From contig JAZKBK010000004.1 of NCBI GenBank assembly GCA_040388625.1, forward strand, positions 186,001-250,000: a stretch of 64,000 nt of DNA. Reading direction: 5' to 3'. Position 1 is the stretch's first letter; each line of letters starts with the position of its first letter. This DNA is from Gemmatimonadota bacterium. GTDB lineage: Bacteria > Gemmatimonadota > Gemmatimonadetes > Gemmatimonadales > Gemmatimonadaceae. Below are positions 26,433-35,138 of the stretch, piece after piece. Position numbers and translations under genes: made by a program. A model generated the notes under the pieces. That model saw nothing but the letters and a program-made list of their open reading frames with translations. It did no database searches and was not told the origin of the DNA.

Positions 26433-28145
26433 CTACTTGCAGAATTTCTTGACCTGCGCGTCTGCGGCAGGCAGGAATTGGGCGATCACCGGGAGGAACT
26501 GTCCCGCGGCCGCCTTGTACTTGTCGTCCGTCGCACCGGCCTGCAGGCCGGTCTGAGCGACGCTGAGGTTCTCACGCGCAGTCTGAGCCAACGGGCAGCT
26601 CTTGGACGTATTGGCTTCGTTGTATGCGCTCTGCGCCACGGAGAAGGCGGACACGCCAGCCAGGAACTTGGCATCTACTGACGGCTGGATGCTGTCGGAG
26701 AGTTGCAGCATCTTGATCGCCGCCTGGAACTGAGCGCGGTCCTTGGATGCGTTGGCTGCCTTGTACATGTTGTTACCCTGACCCAGCGCATACTGCGCGA
26801 TGGTGCTCTTGTCGGCGCCAGGCGCAGTCGCCGCACGTTGCAGAATGGCCGCAACGCTATCCTCCTGGTTCGCCTGCGAGTAGCTGTCAGCGAGCAACAG
26901 CAGTGCCTGCGGATTGTTGGGATTCGCGGCGATCGCACGCTTGAGGACGGCTACTGCCTCGGGAGCGCGATTCGCCTTGCGCAAAGCGGACGCGAGCGAG
27001 AGCAGCAGATCGCCATTGTTCGGATACTTCTGAGTGCCGGCCTGCAATACTGCGATGGCCTGCGCCGAGTCGGCTGCCTGGTTCATGCTGAGGTACGCGG
27101 CGGCCATGCGGGTGAAGTAGGAGCTATCGGCAGCGGAGGTATCCGCGCGAATCAGCTCAGGGCCCGTCGTGACTGCCTGCTGCCAGTCCTGCGCCGCGAG
27201 GTAGACGAGGAACGCGGTGCGGAGCAGCTGTGGATCACCCGGCGAGCGGTCGAGCAGCTCCTTTACGAGTGGCTCCGCTTCCTTGGCGTGACCTGACCCA
27301 GCGAGCTCGTTGACGACCTGGCTGATGAGCTTGTCGTTGGTCGGATCGGCGCGGATGAGAGCCAGGAGTGTGGCGCGCGACTGTGCGCTGTCGCCAATAA
27401 CCTTGTACAGCTCGGTGTTGAACTTGAGCGCCGCGACGCTCTTGGGATCCTGTTGTGCGATTACGCGCGTTACGGCAAGCACGGAATCGGCAAGCGCAAC
27501 CGAATCGGCATGCGTCGTTGCCTTCTGGTATCGCGAGTACTGTACGTTGGCGGCGCAGAGACGAGCGAGTGTCGCCTGCGGATATGCGGCAACGCCCTTG
27601 TGGGCAGCCGCAAGCGCGCCGGCGATATCACCGCTGCGAGCCTTGTTGATGCATTCCTTCTCACCGTCGAGCTGTTTCATGGCGTCACGGATGGACTTGG
27701 AAATCGCGTCCATCGCGTCGCCGACCTTGCTGTTCGTGGCCGAGGGAAGTGCCTGAGACAGTGTGTTATCGCGCGCCAGAACCATGCGCGCATTTACGGT
27801 GTAGGCGCCCGTCGCAGCCTTCTCGACCGAGCCCGTTACGTATTCGTCGGCACGCAACAGATTTGCGAGAGCCTTCTCGTCGTTCGGCGCGAGTGGCTCG
27901 CTGGCCGAGAAGCCGGACTGCTCCAGTGTATTGTTGACGTCCTTGGTGGGAAGGACGTAGACGTCCTTCACATCGAACTTGTTTTTGAGCTGATTACGAA
28001 GCTCATCGGCGGCCTTCGCGCCCGTGCCCTTTTCCTGACTCTGGAAGGTCATCACGGTAATGCGCGCTTTGGCATCCTGCGCATGAGCCGGCGCAACACC
28101 GGCTAAAGCGAGGGCCGCGAGCGCCAAAGAATAACGTGCGTTCAA
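26433..28145 (-). CDS. secreted TPR protein with TolB/CsgG-like N-terminal domain
   Basis: The 570-aa product has a Sec signal peptide ending APAHAQ (about residue 20). A domain of about 150 residues follows (ITVMTFQSQ, then LRADEYVTGSV and VNARMV). It has the layout of the TolB-N/CsgG/FlgO-like fold that senses or binds envelope components. The rest is helical repeats of TPR type, with canonical spacing in AVAVLKRAIAANPNNPQALLLLADSYSQ. Only two Cys pairs are seen. The TTG start has a strong GGAGGAG 6 nt upstream. It is monocistronic with its own terminator. It probably resides in the periplasm; function unknown. Confidence 0.8.
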   Translation of the reverse strand: MNARYSLALAALALAGVAPAHAQDAKARITVMTFQSQEKGTGAKAADELRNQLKNKFDVKDVYVLPTKDVNNTLEQSGFSASEPLAPNDEKALANLLRADEYVTGSVEKAATGAYTVNARMVLARDNTLSQALPSATNSKVGDAMDAISKSIRDAMKQLDGEKECINKARSGDIAGALAAAHKGVAAYPQATLARLCAANVQYSRYQKATTHADSVALADSVLAVTRVIAQQDPKSVAALKFNTELYKVIGDSAQSRATLLALIRADPTNDKLISQVVNELAGSGHAKEAEPLVKELLDRSPGDPQLLRTAFLVYLAAQDWQQAVTTGPELIRADTSAADSSYFTRMAAAYLSMNQAADSAQAIAVLQAGTQKYPNNGDLLLSLASALRKANRAPEAVAVLKRAIAANPNNPQALLLLADSYSQANQEDSVAAILQRAATAPGADKSTIAQYALGQGNNMYKAANASKDRAQFQAAIKMLQLSDSIQPSVDAKFLAGVSAFSVAQSAYNEANTSKSCPLAQTARENLSVAQTGLQAGATDDKYKAAAGQFLPVIAQFLPAADAQVKKFCK

Positions 28146-28223
28146 CTGAGACTCCTCCAAAATTGTAAACGTTTGTACACCACTACAAGGGCCAGGTTCG
28201 CCAGCGGTCCGGCCATATCATGA

Positions 28224-28297
28224 TGGGCGAGGAGGGATTCGAACCCCCGACATCCTGCGTGTAAGGCAGGCGCTCTAACCAGCTGAGCTACTCGCCC
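28224..28297 (-). tRNA. tRNA-Val (anticodon TAC)
   Basis: The minus strand folds as a standard cloverleaf. The acceptor is GGGCGAG/CTCGCCC with discriminator A. The D arm is GCTCAGCTGGTTAGAGC, the anticodon stem CCTGC/GCAGG has loop CTTACAC (anticodon TAC), and the T arm is GGGGGTTCGAATCCC. CCA is not encoded; the three bases after A73 read TCA. It reads valine GUA-type codons. Confidence 0.97.
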
Positions 28298-28304
28298 AAG
28301 TGCA

Positions 28305-28331
28305 GAAAATGCGCCGAAACGGATTCGGCGC
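28305..28331 (-). terminator. terminator of the 60-aa membrane protein gene
   Basis: GCGCCGAA/TTCGGCGC (28311-28318, 28324-28331) has a 5-nt loop and is followed on the minus strand by ATTTTC. It sits between the small membrane protein gene and tRNA-Val. Confidence 0.75.
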
Positions 28332-28342
28332 CGGTGCAGGTT

Positions 28343-28525
28343 CTAGCGTTTGAGTATTGCAACTGGTATCAGGACGCAGTAGGCGAGCACCAGGAGCACG
28401 GGGGCAAGAGTCTCACCGCCACGCCAGAGATCGGCGTAGCCCACTACAAGAGTTATGGCCGCGAGGCCCCACCACATGAGTCTGCGACTGGCAGGAACAG
28501 CCGCAGGAACGGTCGCGTTTGCCAT
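28343..28525 (-). CDS. small two-helix membrane protein
   Basis: The 60-aa product has two hydrophobic helices (about residues 17-32 and 40-57) separated by a short ADLWRGGE loop, ending in LKR. I chose ATG 28525. The promoter at 28555-28584 would start transcription at about 28548, leaving no leader for the earlier in-frame ATG 28546. AAAGAAA also precedes 28525. It has its own promoter and terminator, which supports a real gene. I recognise no family. Confidence 0.7.
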   Translation of the reverse strand: MANATVPAAVPASRRLMWWGLAAITLVVGYADLWRGGETLAPVLLVLAYCVLIPVAILKR

Positions 28526-28554
28526 ATTGATGGTTTCTTTCGGCATAGACGCGA

Positions 28555-28584
28555 AGTGTACGGACGGCGGACGCCGGGTGTCAA
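28555..28584 (-). promoter_or_regulatory. sigma-70-like promoter
   Basis: On the minus strand TTGACA (28584-28579) and TACACT (28560-28555) are separated by 18 bp. This is the best canonical -35/-10 pair in the window. It drives the 60-aa membrane protein gene and perhaps tRNA-Val by read-through. Confidence 0.75.
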
Positions 28585-28639
28585 GCGAACGGCCCTACCT
28601 TAATCTGTTGTTAATTGAACGGGCATCAGGATGACCGTT

Positions 28640-29512
28640 TCATTCTCCTCGTGAAAGCCACGCTCGCCGTGGTGTCTCGCCGCGATCGGCAGTCGCGGCC
28701 ATCTCGGCGCACTTGACGCTCCAGGGATTGAATTTGTTCACGCCGGCACCGCGTTTCCACACTGCCACCGCGCGCGAACGTTCGCCAGCGAGCCACAGAG
28801 CGTGCCCCAGCTCGAAGTACGCCTCCACGAGATTCGGCCCGAGCGTGATGGATCGCTCGAAGAAGATCTGCGCGTCCTCGTACATCTCGCGCTCGGTGTA
28901 AACGAGCCCCAGATAGAAGTTCGCGTACAACTTCGCACGAGCGTCCTCGTCCTGACGCAGCGCCTTCGACAGATGTTCGATCGCCTCGCCGAAGATTCCC
29001 TTTTTGAGGCAGATGTAACCGACGTTGATGCGCGCAAGCGCGTTGGCCGGCTCGCGGCCGAGCACGTATTGAAAGTTCATCAGCGCAGCATCGAGCTTGT
29101 CCTGAAGCATCTGCGCCCAGCCCAGCAGCGACTGCCCTTCCGTATTTGTCGGCGCAAGCTCCAGTGCGCGCGACAGTGCCTCCTCGGCTCCTTCGTAATC
29201 GCCGAGCGAGATCTTGGACCAGCCGCGTTCGAGAAACGTGGACGCGCCGATGTGATCCTCGTGCACCACGGGGCGCGTGCCTGCAAACTGCGGCGCCATG
29301 GCCGGCGACACATTTCTGCGCGCCTTCCACTTCTCGACGAGATCGCGAATGTCGTCCTTCAATCGCGTGAGCTGCCCGAGCGATCCGTCGACTGCGCGAT
29401 ACACGTCCATCAGCGACGCCTTGAGAGCTGGATCGTCGCGCATCTGGCGCGACTCGATCTCCTGCTTCAACTGCTCGAAGGTGATCCGAAGATCGGCTAC
29501 GCTGTCAGCCAT
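28640..29512 (-). CDS. TPR protein at the end of the chemotaxis module
   Basis: The 290-aa soluble protein has an N-terminal helical, probably coiled-coil part (about residues 1-65, LRITFEQLKQEIESRQ). Four to five TPR-like repeats follow at about 90-250 (LGDYEGAEEALSRALELAP, FFERSITLGPNLVEAYFELG). There is no signal peptide. The start overlaps the end of cheB by 16 nt, placing it in the che operon. TPR proteins act as adaptors, so a scaffold or CheB/CheR partner role is plausible but unproven. The overlapping frame at 28626-29330 is an antisense-like shadow. Confidence 0.85.
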   Translation of the reverse strand: MADSVADLRITFEQLKQEIESRQMRDDPALKASLMDVYRAVDGSLGQLTRLKDDIRDLVEKWKARRNVSPAMAPQFAGTRPVVHEDHIGASTFLERGWSKISLGDYEGAEEALSRALELAPTNTEGQSLLGWAQMLQDKLDAALMNFQYVLGREPANALARINVGYICLKKGIFGEAIEHLSKALRQDEDARAKLYANFYLGLVYTEREMYEDAQIFFERSITLGPNLVEAYFELGHALWLAGERSRAVAVWKRGAGVNKFNPWSVKCAEMAATADRGETPRRAWLSRGE

Positions 29513-30597
29513 TCCAGTCGCTCCTCAGGGACCATTCCGATTATCGCACTCGCCATCATCGTTAGCGACACCACTCGATCCGCACCGGCTTCCAGTAGCG
29601 CCGCTCGCGGCATTCCATATATAGCGGACGACGGCTCGTCCTGGATGATCGCACGGCCGCCACCCGATCTGATATTCCGTAGACCGGCCGCTCCGTCTCG
29701 TCCCATCCCCGTGAGCACGACTCCGGTGCAGGCTGCGCCGAATACCTCTGCCGCGGAGCTGAAGAGCACGTCCGCACACGGCGTCGCACCTGACCGAGCC
29801 GCGGCCGGATGTTGCCGCAGCACTGCGGCGCCACCCTCGCCAGCGCCGCTGCTGGCGATGCTCGTGTTGACTCCGCCACGCGCTATATACACCGCGCCGG
29901 CCAAAAGCGGCATTCCGTCATCCGCTTCGCGAACGCAGACGGTACTCGCCCGCGCAAGCCGCTCGGCAAGAGCCCCGGTGAATTCAGCCGGGAGGTGCTG
30001 GGCAATCACCACAGCCGCGGAGAGTGCGGCCGGAAGCTGTGGCACTATCTCCGCAAGCGCCCGCGGCCCCCCGGTGGACGACGCGATGACTACAACGTGT
30101 GTGGCCGCACCGCGATTTTGCAGCGGCGCGAGCGGCACGGTGGAAACTTCGCGTTCGAGCACGACCGGCGGTGGCGCCAGCCTTGCCCGCGCGGCTGCGC
30201 CGAGTGCCGCGATCAAGCGCTCGCGAACGATTGGGAGATCGAGGCTTACCGGGCCCGACGGCTTCCGTACGAAGTCGACCGCACCGAGCTCGAGCGCGCG
30301 CAGCGTAGCGTCGCCGTACTGCGCGCCCCCCGCGCTCAGGACCACGACCGGACGCGGAGACTCGGTCATGACGCGGCGGAGCACCATCAACCCGTCCAGC
30401 TTCGGCATCTCGAGGTCGAGCGTGACGATGTCCGGATCGAGCCGGTCGATCTGAGTCATCGCATCGACACCGTCGCGCGCAATGCCTACCACGCGGAAAT
30501 CCGGATGTGCGTCGATCATCTCCGCGATCAGCTTGCGCATGAATGCACTATCGTCCACGACCAGCACACCATGCACGCGCGACGTTGTGTCAGTCAT
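29497..30597 (-). CDS. cheB: chemotaxis protein-glutamate methylesterase CheB
   Basis: CheB demethylates or deamidates chemoreceptors when phosphorylated. The 366-aa protein has an N-terminal receiver with Asp61 in VTLDLEMPKLDG and acidic pair DD near residue 15. The C-terminal methylesterase has nucleophile Ser in VIASSTGGPRAL (about 173), His201 in AQHLPAEF and Asp in TGMGRDGAAG. ATG 30597 overlaps the cheR stop as ATGA. The longer frame to 30777 would overlap cheR. Its substrate receptors are not encoded in the window. Confidence 0.95.
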   Translation of the reverse strand: MTDTTSRVHGVLVVDDSAFMRKLIAEMIDAHPDFRVVGIARDGVDAMTQIDRLDPDIVTLDLEMPKLDGLMVLRRVMTESPRPVVVLSAGGAQYGDATLRALELGAVDFVRKPSGPVSLDLPIVRERLIAALGAAARARLAPPPVVLEREVSTVPLAPLQNRGAATHVVVIASSTGGPRALAEIVPQLPAALSAAVVIAQHLPAEFTGALAERLARASTVCVREADDGMPLLAGAVYIARGGVNTSIASSGAGEGGAAVLRQHPAAARSGATPCADVLFSSAAEVFGAACTGVVLTGMGRDGAAGLRNIRSGGGRAIIQDEPSSAIYGMPRAALLEAGADRVVSLTMMASAIIGMVPEERLEWLTA

Positions 30598-31430
30598 AGC
30601 GGCTTGTGGTAGATGCGCTCGCGTATGTCCACCGGAACGAGGTTCCTGCGTGCTCTTCCGAAAATCGTCTCGACGTGACCCATTATCAGGTAGCCGCCGG
30701 GCCGCAACGAGTCGAACAGCGAATCGACAAGAGCTTCCTGAGTGGCGCGATCCAGATAGATGACGACGTTGCGGCATGCGACGAGATCGAACGCCGCCGG
30801 CACCGGCGGGTCTCGCAGTATGTCACGTCGCTCGAACCGTGTGATCGCTCGAATCGCGGGGATCACCGTTCGTCGGTCTCCCATTCGGGGAAACAGCTCG
30901 TCGAGTATTTCCGGTGCCGTATCCGTGAACGATGCCGGCAGATACGTCGCGCGATTCGCCGCGTCGAGTGAACCGCGATCTATGTCGCTGCCCAGCACGG
31001 ACACGCGGCCAAGACGTCCGAGTGCACCGATTGAACGGGCATGTTCGTGAAAGAGCGCCGCCAGCGAATACGCCTCCTCTCCCGACGCGCTGCCCGCGCT
31101 CCAGACCGTGATTCGCGGAACGCGATGCCACAGCTCCGGGATCACGCGCTCCGCCGCGACGGCGAAGGTGTTCGGGTTGCGAAAGAACCTCGTGACGTTC
31201 ACCGTGAGCGCGTCCATGAGCCGCTCGTATTCGCTGCTGTCGTTGTCGAGCAGATCGCCGTATTGTGCGTATGTCGCCGCACCGCGCGCGCGCATGCGCA
31301 CGGCGATGCGGCGACGCACGCAGCCGTCCTTGTAGTTGGTGCAGCGAAACTCGCTCTCGCGCGTGATCTTTTCCGCGAGATCGCGAAAGCCGTCGTCGGC
31401 GCCCGGGTCGTTCTGCATCTCGATGATCAC
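30594..31430 (-). CDS. cheR: chemotaxis protein methyltransferase CheR
   Basis: CheR is a SAM-dependent methyltransferase for receptor glutamates. The 278-aa protein has the N-terminal helical domain (TVNVTRFFRNPNTF) and the SAM motif VWSAGSASGEEAYSLAAL. LVACRNVVIYLD and GYLIMGHVE lie in the Rossmann core. GTG 31430 overlaps the upstream TPR gene stop (GTGA). ATG 31418 is an alternative. CheR and CheB together imply that an adaptation system works on receptors encoded elsewhere. Confidence 0.95.
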   Translation of the reverse strand: MIIEMQNDPGADDGFRDLAEKITRESEFRCTNYKDGCVRRRIAVRMRARGAATYAQYGDLLDNDSSEYERLMDALTVNVTRFFRNPNTFAVAAERVIPELWHRVPRITVWSAGSASGEEAYSLAALFHEHARSIGALGRLGRVSVLGSDIDRGSLDAANRATYLPASFTDTAPEILDELFPRMGDRRTVIPAIRAITRFERRDILRDPPVPAAFDLVACRNVVIYLDRATQEALVDSLFDSLRPGGYLIMGHVETIFGRARRNLVPVDIRERIYHKPL

Positions 31431-32743
31431 TGGGCATCCAGGGTGTGCGCACGACGGTACGCTTCCCTGGCCTCGTCAAATCGGCCATCGCGTTGCAACG
31501 AATCGGCAAAGTTGCGATGCAGTTGAGGGAGCGTGGAATCCTCGATCAGCCCGCGCTCCAGTGTCCGCAGCGCGTCGTCGAAGTCACCGCGCGCCTCGTA
31601 GGCCACGGCGAGGTTGTTCCACAGAACTGCATACGACGGGTAAACCTGAACCGCCTCGCTCAGCAGCGCTATCGCGCGATCGAGATCGTTTACCATCGCC
31701 GCGGCCAGGCCTGCATAGTGAAACCACACCGGCGGCGGTCTGCGTGTTCCCCACAGCGTTCGAGCTGAGGCGAGCGCCGCGTCGGCGGTCTCGTAATCTC
31801 TTGCCGCCACGGCCATTGCAGCAGCGTTGGTCTGCACCAGCGGGTCGCCACGACCTCCATGGGACAGCGCGTCTGCCATCGCGGCGCGGGCGCGATCCAT
31901 CTCACCCATCTGCTCGTATGCGTACGCGAGATTCACGAACACCGCGGGGCGCGACGTGTGCTGTTGTGTCACGTATCGCTCGAATGCGTGTGCGGCCGCG
32001 GGCCACTGCTCCTGCCTCAGGGCGACGAGACCGAGATAGAACGAAGCTTCCGGATCGTTCTCGCGCAACGCGTCGACGCGCCGGAACTCGCGCTGCGACT
32101 CCTCGTACATTCCGGTCTTGTAGAAGGCGACGCCGAGGTTGCGGTGCTCGGTCGCCTTGTCGTCGGTACGCGCCGGCGCACGCGCACGTGTGCTTACACC
32201 CACGCGCATCATGTAGCCGGTCATGAGCAGACCGTACAGGGTCTTCGCGGTGACGAACTCGCCGAGCTTGGACTCTGCGATGAGCGCGCTGACATCCCGC
32301 TGGCCATCGATGAGTGGAACGAGCTTCTCCTCTTCCGGCGTCAGCTCGCGCTCGATCGCCATCATGCGGTGGCGATCCATGGCGTACACGATGTCGAACG
32401 TCGGGATCTTCTTTGCTATCAGCGCCCACTCATCGACGCGACGCGCTCCTTCGAGGAGCAGCGATTGCGGATCTATGGAATGCATGGCCACGCCTTCGTC
32501 CGGAGTCGCACCAGGCTCGAAGTTGAACGTGCCCTGCGTCCATGTGAAGAGAAGATAGACCGCTTCTTCGGTGCTGAGATTGCGGTTGACGATCGACGCG
32601 TGAGAGATGGCGCCGTCGGCGAAGTAGATGTAGCCGAAGTTGTTGGCGTACGTCAGGCCGAGGCAGCCGGTCTTCTTCCCCATTGCGAGGAGCTGAAGCA
32701 CGTCCGGGAGACTCGCCTCGGTGAGGCTTCCGCGGATCGCCAT
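31427..32743 (-). CDS. DUF4388 (PATAN)-TPR protein in chemotaxis module
   Basis: The 438-aa protein starts with a DUF4388/PATAN domain (about residues 1-100). Diagnostic segments are GSLTEASLPDVLQLL, KKTGCLGL and YIYFADGAISHA. A helical middle region follows (ELTPEEEKLVPLIDG), then C-terminal TPR repeats from about residue 195 on (NLGVAFYKTGMYEESQREF). PATAN domains occur in regulators of gliding and pilus-based motility and in Gemmatimonadota, Myxococcota and Deinococci. The start overlaps the stop of the preceding 60-aa ORF as TGATG, and cheR follows by GTGA. It is probably a scaffold or output protein of this module. Confidence 0.87.
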   Translation of the reverse strand: MAIRGSLTEASLPDVLQLLAMGKKTGCLGLTYANNFGYIYFADGAISHASIVNRNLSTEEAVYLLFTWTQGTFNFEPGATPDEGVAMHSIDPQSLLLEGARRVDEWALIAKKIPTFDIVYAMDRHRMMAIERELTPEEEKLVPLIDGQRDVSALIAESKLGEFVTAKTLYGLLMTGYMMRVGVSTRARAPARTDDKATEHRNLGVAFYKTGMYEESQREFRRVDALRENDPEASFYLGLVALRQEQWPAAAHAFERYVTQQHTSRPAVFVNLAYAYEQMGEMDRARAAMADALSHGGRGDPLVQTNAAAMAVAARDYETADAALASARTLWGTRRPPPVWFHYAGLAAAMVNDLDRAIALLSEAVQVYPSYAVLWNNLAVAYEARGDFDDALRTLERGLIEDSTLPQLHRNFADSLQRDGRFDEAREAYRRAHTLDAQ

Positions 32744-32925
32744 CAGCGGAACTCTTCCATGATTCTGCCGGACAGCTCCGGCCACACGCGCACGACCTTC
32801 TCGTCGTCGTTGAACGCAGCCGGCGTCTCGGCACTCTGCCGTGCGCGCAGTTCTTCGACGCGCTGCGCGACGACGGACTGGAGATCCGTCAGAAAATCGT
32901 CGTACTCGGCGGTTTCGTCAGCCAT
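32743..32925 (-). CDS. 60-aa protein between cheC and the DUF4388 gene
   Basis: A short acidic, helical product with residues such as EYDDFLTDLQSVVAQRVEEL. It has no TM or Cys and resembles no family I know. Its stop overlaps the DUF4388 start (TGATG) and it starts 26 nt after cheC, so it is likely translated as part of the operon. No clear Shine-Dalgarno is visible. It could be a small adaptor, or a leader ensuring translation of the next gene. Confidence 0.6.
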   Translation of the reverse strand: MADETAEYDDFLTDLQSVVAQRVEELRARQSAETPAAFNDDEKVVRVWPELSGRIMEEFR

Positions 32926-32951
32926 GACTACGGGGATACGCCTCGATCACG

Positions 32952-33578
32952 TCAAGCAACCCTGACTGCCGCGAGCATGGCCCCCAGGGAGCCTGCATCG
33001 GGCAACAAGAGAAAGTAACCAGGCAGCGAACCGTCAGTCTGCCCTATCATGAATTCGGTCTCGACGCAGAACACAAAGCCGCCCGTATGGCCGGTCGCCC
33101 ACGCGGTGTCCGCCAGCACTTCGCGTGCGGGGCCGACCGCGAGCGAGGGTGGAGAGGGCATCAGCCGCATTTTCATGAACTCGCTGAGCGCCGTCATGTA
33201 GGCACCGGCAAGGATATTCCCCGCCTCCGTCAGCGCCGACGCCTCGAGCTCGCTCAGCGTCGCATCGGACGAAACCTCGCGCGTGAGCATCAACGACGCG
33301 AGCTTGTGTGCGGTGACGAGCGGGAAGGCCAGGATGGTATGACCACGCAGACCACCGGTCATCTCCATCGGGACCAGGGCGATCTGTTCGTTGGAGCGTG
33401 AGATGAGCGGAGCGAGCTCGGCCAGTGGAGCGACCGTAATCGTCGGCACGCTGATCATGATCTTCGTTCCGGTCATCAGCGAGAGCGCCGTTGCCGCGTG
33501 GGCCGCGCCGATATTCGCGACTTCACGAAGCGCGTCGCGCTGAAGCTCGCTGAGTGCCTGCATGTCGGTGATGCTCAT
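32952..33578 (-). CDS. cheC: CheC-family CheY-P phosphatase
   Basis: The 208-aa protein has the two CheC active-site helices. The first is LREVANIGAAHAATALS with the E-x2-N catalytic pair. The second is ALTEAGNILAGAYMTALS, again with E-x2-N. Both are intact, so it is predicted to dephosphorylate CheY. No cheD is adjacent, although CheC often partners with CheD. The gene lies 10 nt after cheA. CheX is the alternative family but has one site only. Confidence 0.9.
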   Translation of the reverse strand: MSITDMQALSELQRDALREVANIGAAHAATALSLMTGTKIMISVPTITVAPLAELAPLISRSNEQIALVPMEMTGGLRGHTILAFPLVTAHKLASLMLTREVSSDATLSELEASALTEAGNILAGAYMTALSEFMKMRLMPSPPSLAVGPAREVLADTAWATGHTGGFVFCVETEFMIGQTDGSLPGYFLLLPDAGSLGAMLAAVRVA

Positions 33579-33588
33579 TACGGCTCCG

Positions 33589-35115
33589 CTAGATAAGACT
33601 ATTTACGTCCACGATGAGCGCCGGAGACCCATCACCCAGCACCGTTGCGCCCGCGAACATTGAAGATCCACCCCGCGGCGGATCGAAGCGCTTTACCACT
33701 ACGTCCTGCTGGCCAACGAAATCATCGACGATCAACGCCGCCCTGCGGCCGCGCGCCAGAACAGATACTCCCGGCATCCGTTCGGAGACGCACGGCTCGG
33801 TCCCGAACAACGTGCGCAGCATGACCACGCGCACGATCGTATCGCCGATCGTCGTTTCGGTCCATTCGGCCCCACGGAAGGCTGCGGCGGGCGGTTCGAA
33901 CTGAAGCGTCTCCACTATGTGCGTGAACGGAATGGCAAACAACTCCTGCCCTACACGTGCGATCAATGCACGTACGATCGCAACGGAGAGCGGTAAGCGC
34001 AACGTTATCGCCGTGCCCCGATGCGCCACGGTCCTGATCTCGATCGTGCCGCCAAGCAGGCGAACGGCGGCATCCACCACGTCGAGGCCGACACCACGTC
34101 CCGATATGTTCGTGACCGACGCCGCGGTGGAGAAACCGGGATGCGCAAGCACGCGCAACAACGTGACGTCGTCCAGTGCGTCCGTATCCCATCCGACAAT
34201 CCCCGCCGCTCTCGCACGCGCGAGCACGCTGTCCCGATCGATACCGCTCCCATCGTCCGCGACACGGATCAGAACGTAACCAGCCTCGCGCTGGGCGCTC
34301 AGTGTCAATCGTCCGCGCGCAGACTTGCCGTTGCTCGCGCGCTCTTCCGCGGATTCAATCCCGTGATCCAGCGCGTTCCGAAGCAGGTGCATCACGGGAT
34401 CGCCGATGCGATCGAGAATCGAGCGATCCATCTCGATCTCCGCGCCATCCAGCGTAAAGTCGACTTCCTTCCCCAGCGACCGCGCGGTCTCGCGCACCAG
34501 TCGCGGAAAACGTTCGAATACATCTCCCACCGGAACCATCCGTGCACCGACGACCTGCTCGCGCAGCTCGCTAAGCAGACGCGACGTGCTCGCAAAGGCC
34601 GAAGAGACATTCTCGCCAGTGACGTTGCGCAGCTCCCGTTCCAGCTGACCACGAGCGATCTCGATCTCGCCGACGAGATTCATCAGCGAGTCGAGCCTGC
34701 TCGCGCGGATACGCACGTGGGTTGCACGCTTGCGTGCGGGGTTCGCTGACGGATCGGTTGGTGTCGCATTTCCGTCCGCCTCAGGTCCTGGCGCGGGCCG
34801 CGTCACCGCAAGCTCGATTTCGCGCGCGAGTGTGTCCGCTTCGTCGATCAGGTCGCCGAGGGACGACGGAGTCAGCTGTTCCTCACCGCGGCGCAGTACG
34901 TCGAGCGCAGATTCAAGCGTGTCGGCGCGCTCGGTGACGGCGGCGTAACCCATTGCCGCGGCCATCCCCTTGATGCTGTGGACCGCGCGAAACGCGGCCG
35001 CAATCGCATCAACCGACGCCGGCGCACTCTCCAATTCCGCAAGCGCACCGCTCAGCTCGGCGACGTGCTCGCGACCTTCGCTCAGGAAGAGATCGACGTA
35101 CTTCGACAGGTCCAC
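33589..35115 (-). CDS. cheA: chemotaxis histidine kinase CheA (no P2 domain)
   Basis: CheA is the receptor-coupled kinase. The 508-aa protein has a P1 Hpt domain with His46 in AVHSIKGMAAAMGY. A short linker leads directly to P3 dimerisation (RLDSLMNLVGEIEIARGQ). P4 ATPase has HLLRNALDHGIES and VADDGSGID, and P5 is CheW-like (FAIPFTHIVETL). About 150 residues of P2 and linkers typical of enteric CheA are missing, so CheY would dock on the kinase core only. I chose GTG 35115, 23 nt after cheY. The longer frame to 35262 overlaps cheY in an Arg-rich shadow. Confidence 0.94.
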   Translation of the reverse strand: MDLSKYVDLFLSEGREHVAELSGALAELESAPASVDAIAAAFRAVHSIKGMAAAMGYAAVTERADTLESALDVLRRGEEQLTPSSLGDLIDEADTLAREIELAVTRPAPGPEADGNATPTDPSANPARKRATHVRIRASRLDSLMNLVGEIEIARGQLERELRNVTGENVSSAFASTSRLLSELREQVVGARMVPVGDVFERFPRLVRETARSLGKEVDFTLDGAEIEMDRSILDRIGDPVMHLLRNALDHGIESAEERASNGKSARGRLTLSAQREAGYVLIRVADDGSGIDRDSVLARARAAGIVGWDTDALDDVTLLRVLAHPGFSTAASVTNISGRGVGLDVVDAAVRLLGGTIEIRTVAHRGTAITLRLPLSVAIVRALIARVGQELFAIPFTHIVETLQFEPPAAAFRGAEWTETTIGDTIVRVVMLRTLFGTEPCVSERMPGVSVLARGRRAALIVDDFVGQQDVVVKRFDPPRGGSSMFAGATVLGDGSPALIVDVNSLI

Positions 35116-35138
35116 GGGATCGCGGCTCTGGCGGAGAG

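Noticed and set aside
28170..28200. AAACGTTT palindrome before the TPR gene as operator
   Set aside because: The flanking arms do not match, and there is no second copy or regulator nearby.
28626..29330. 234-aa open frame on the minus strand
   Set aside because: It overlaps the TPR protein at 28640-29512 in another frame, is Arg-rich and has no domain; it is a shadow.
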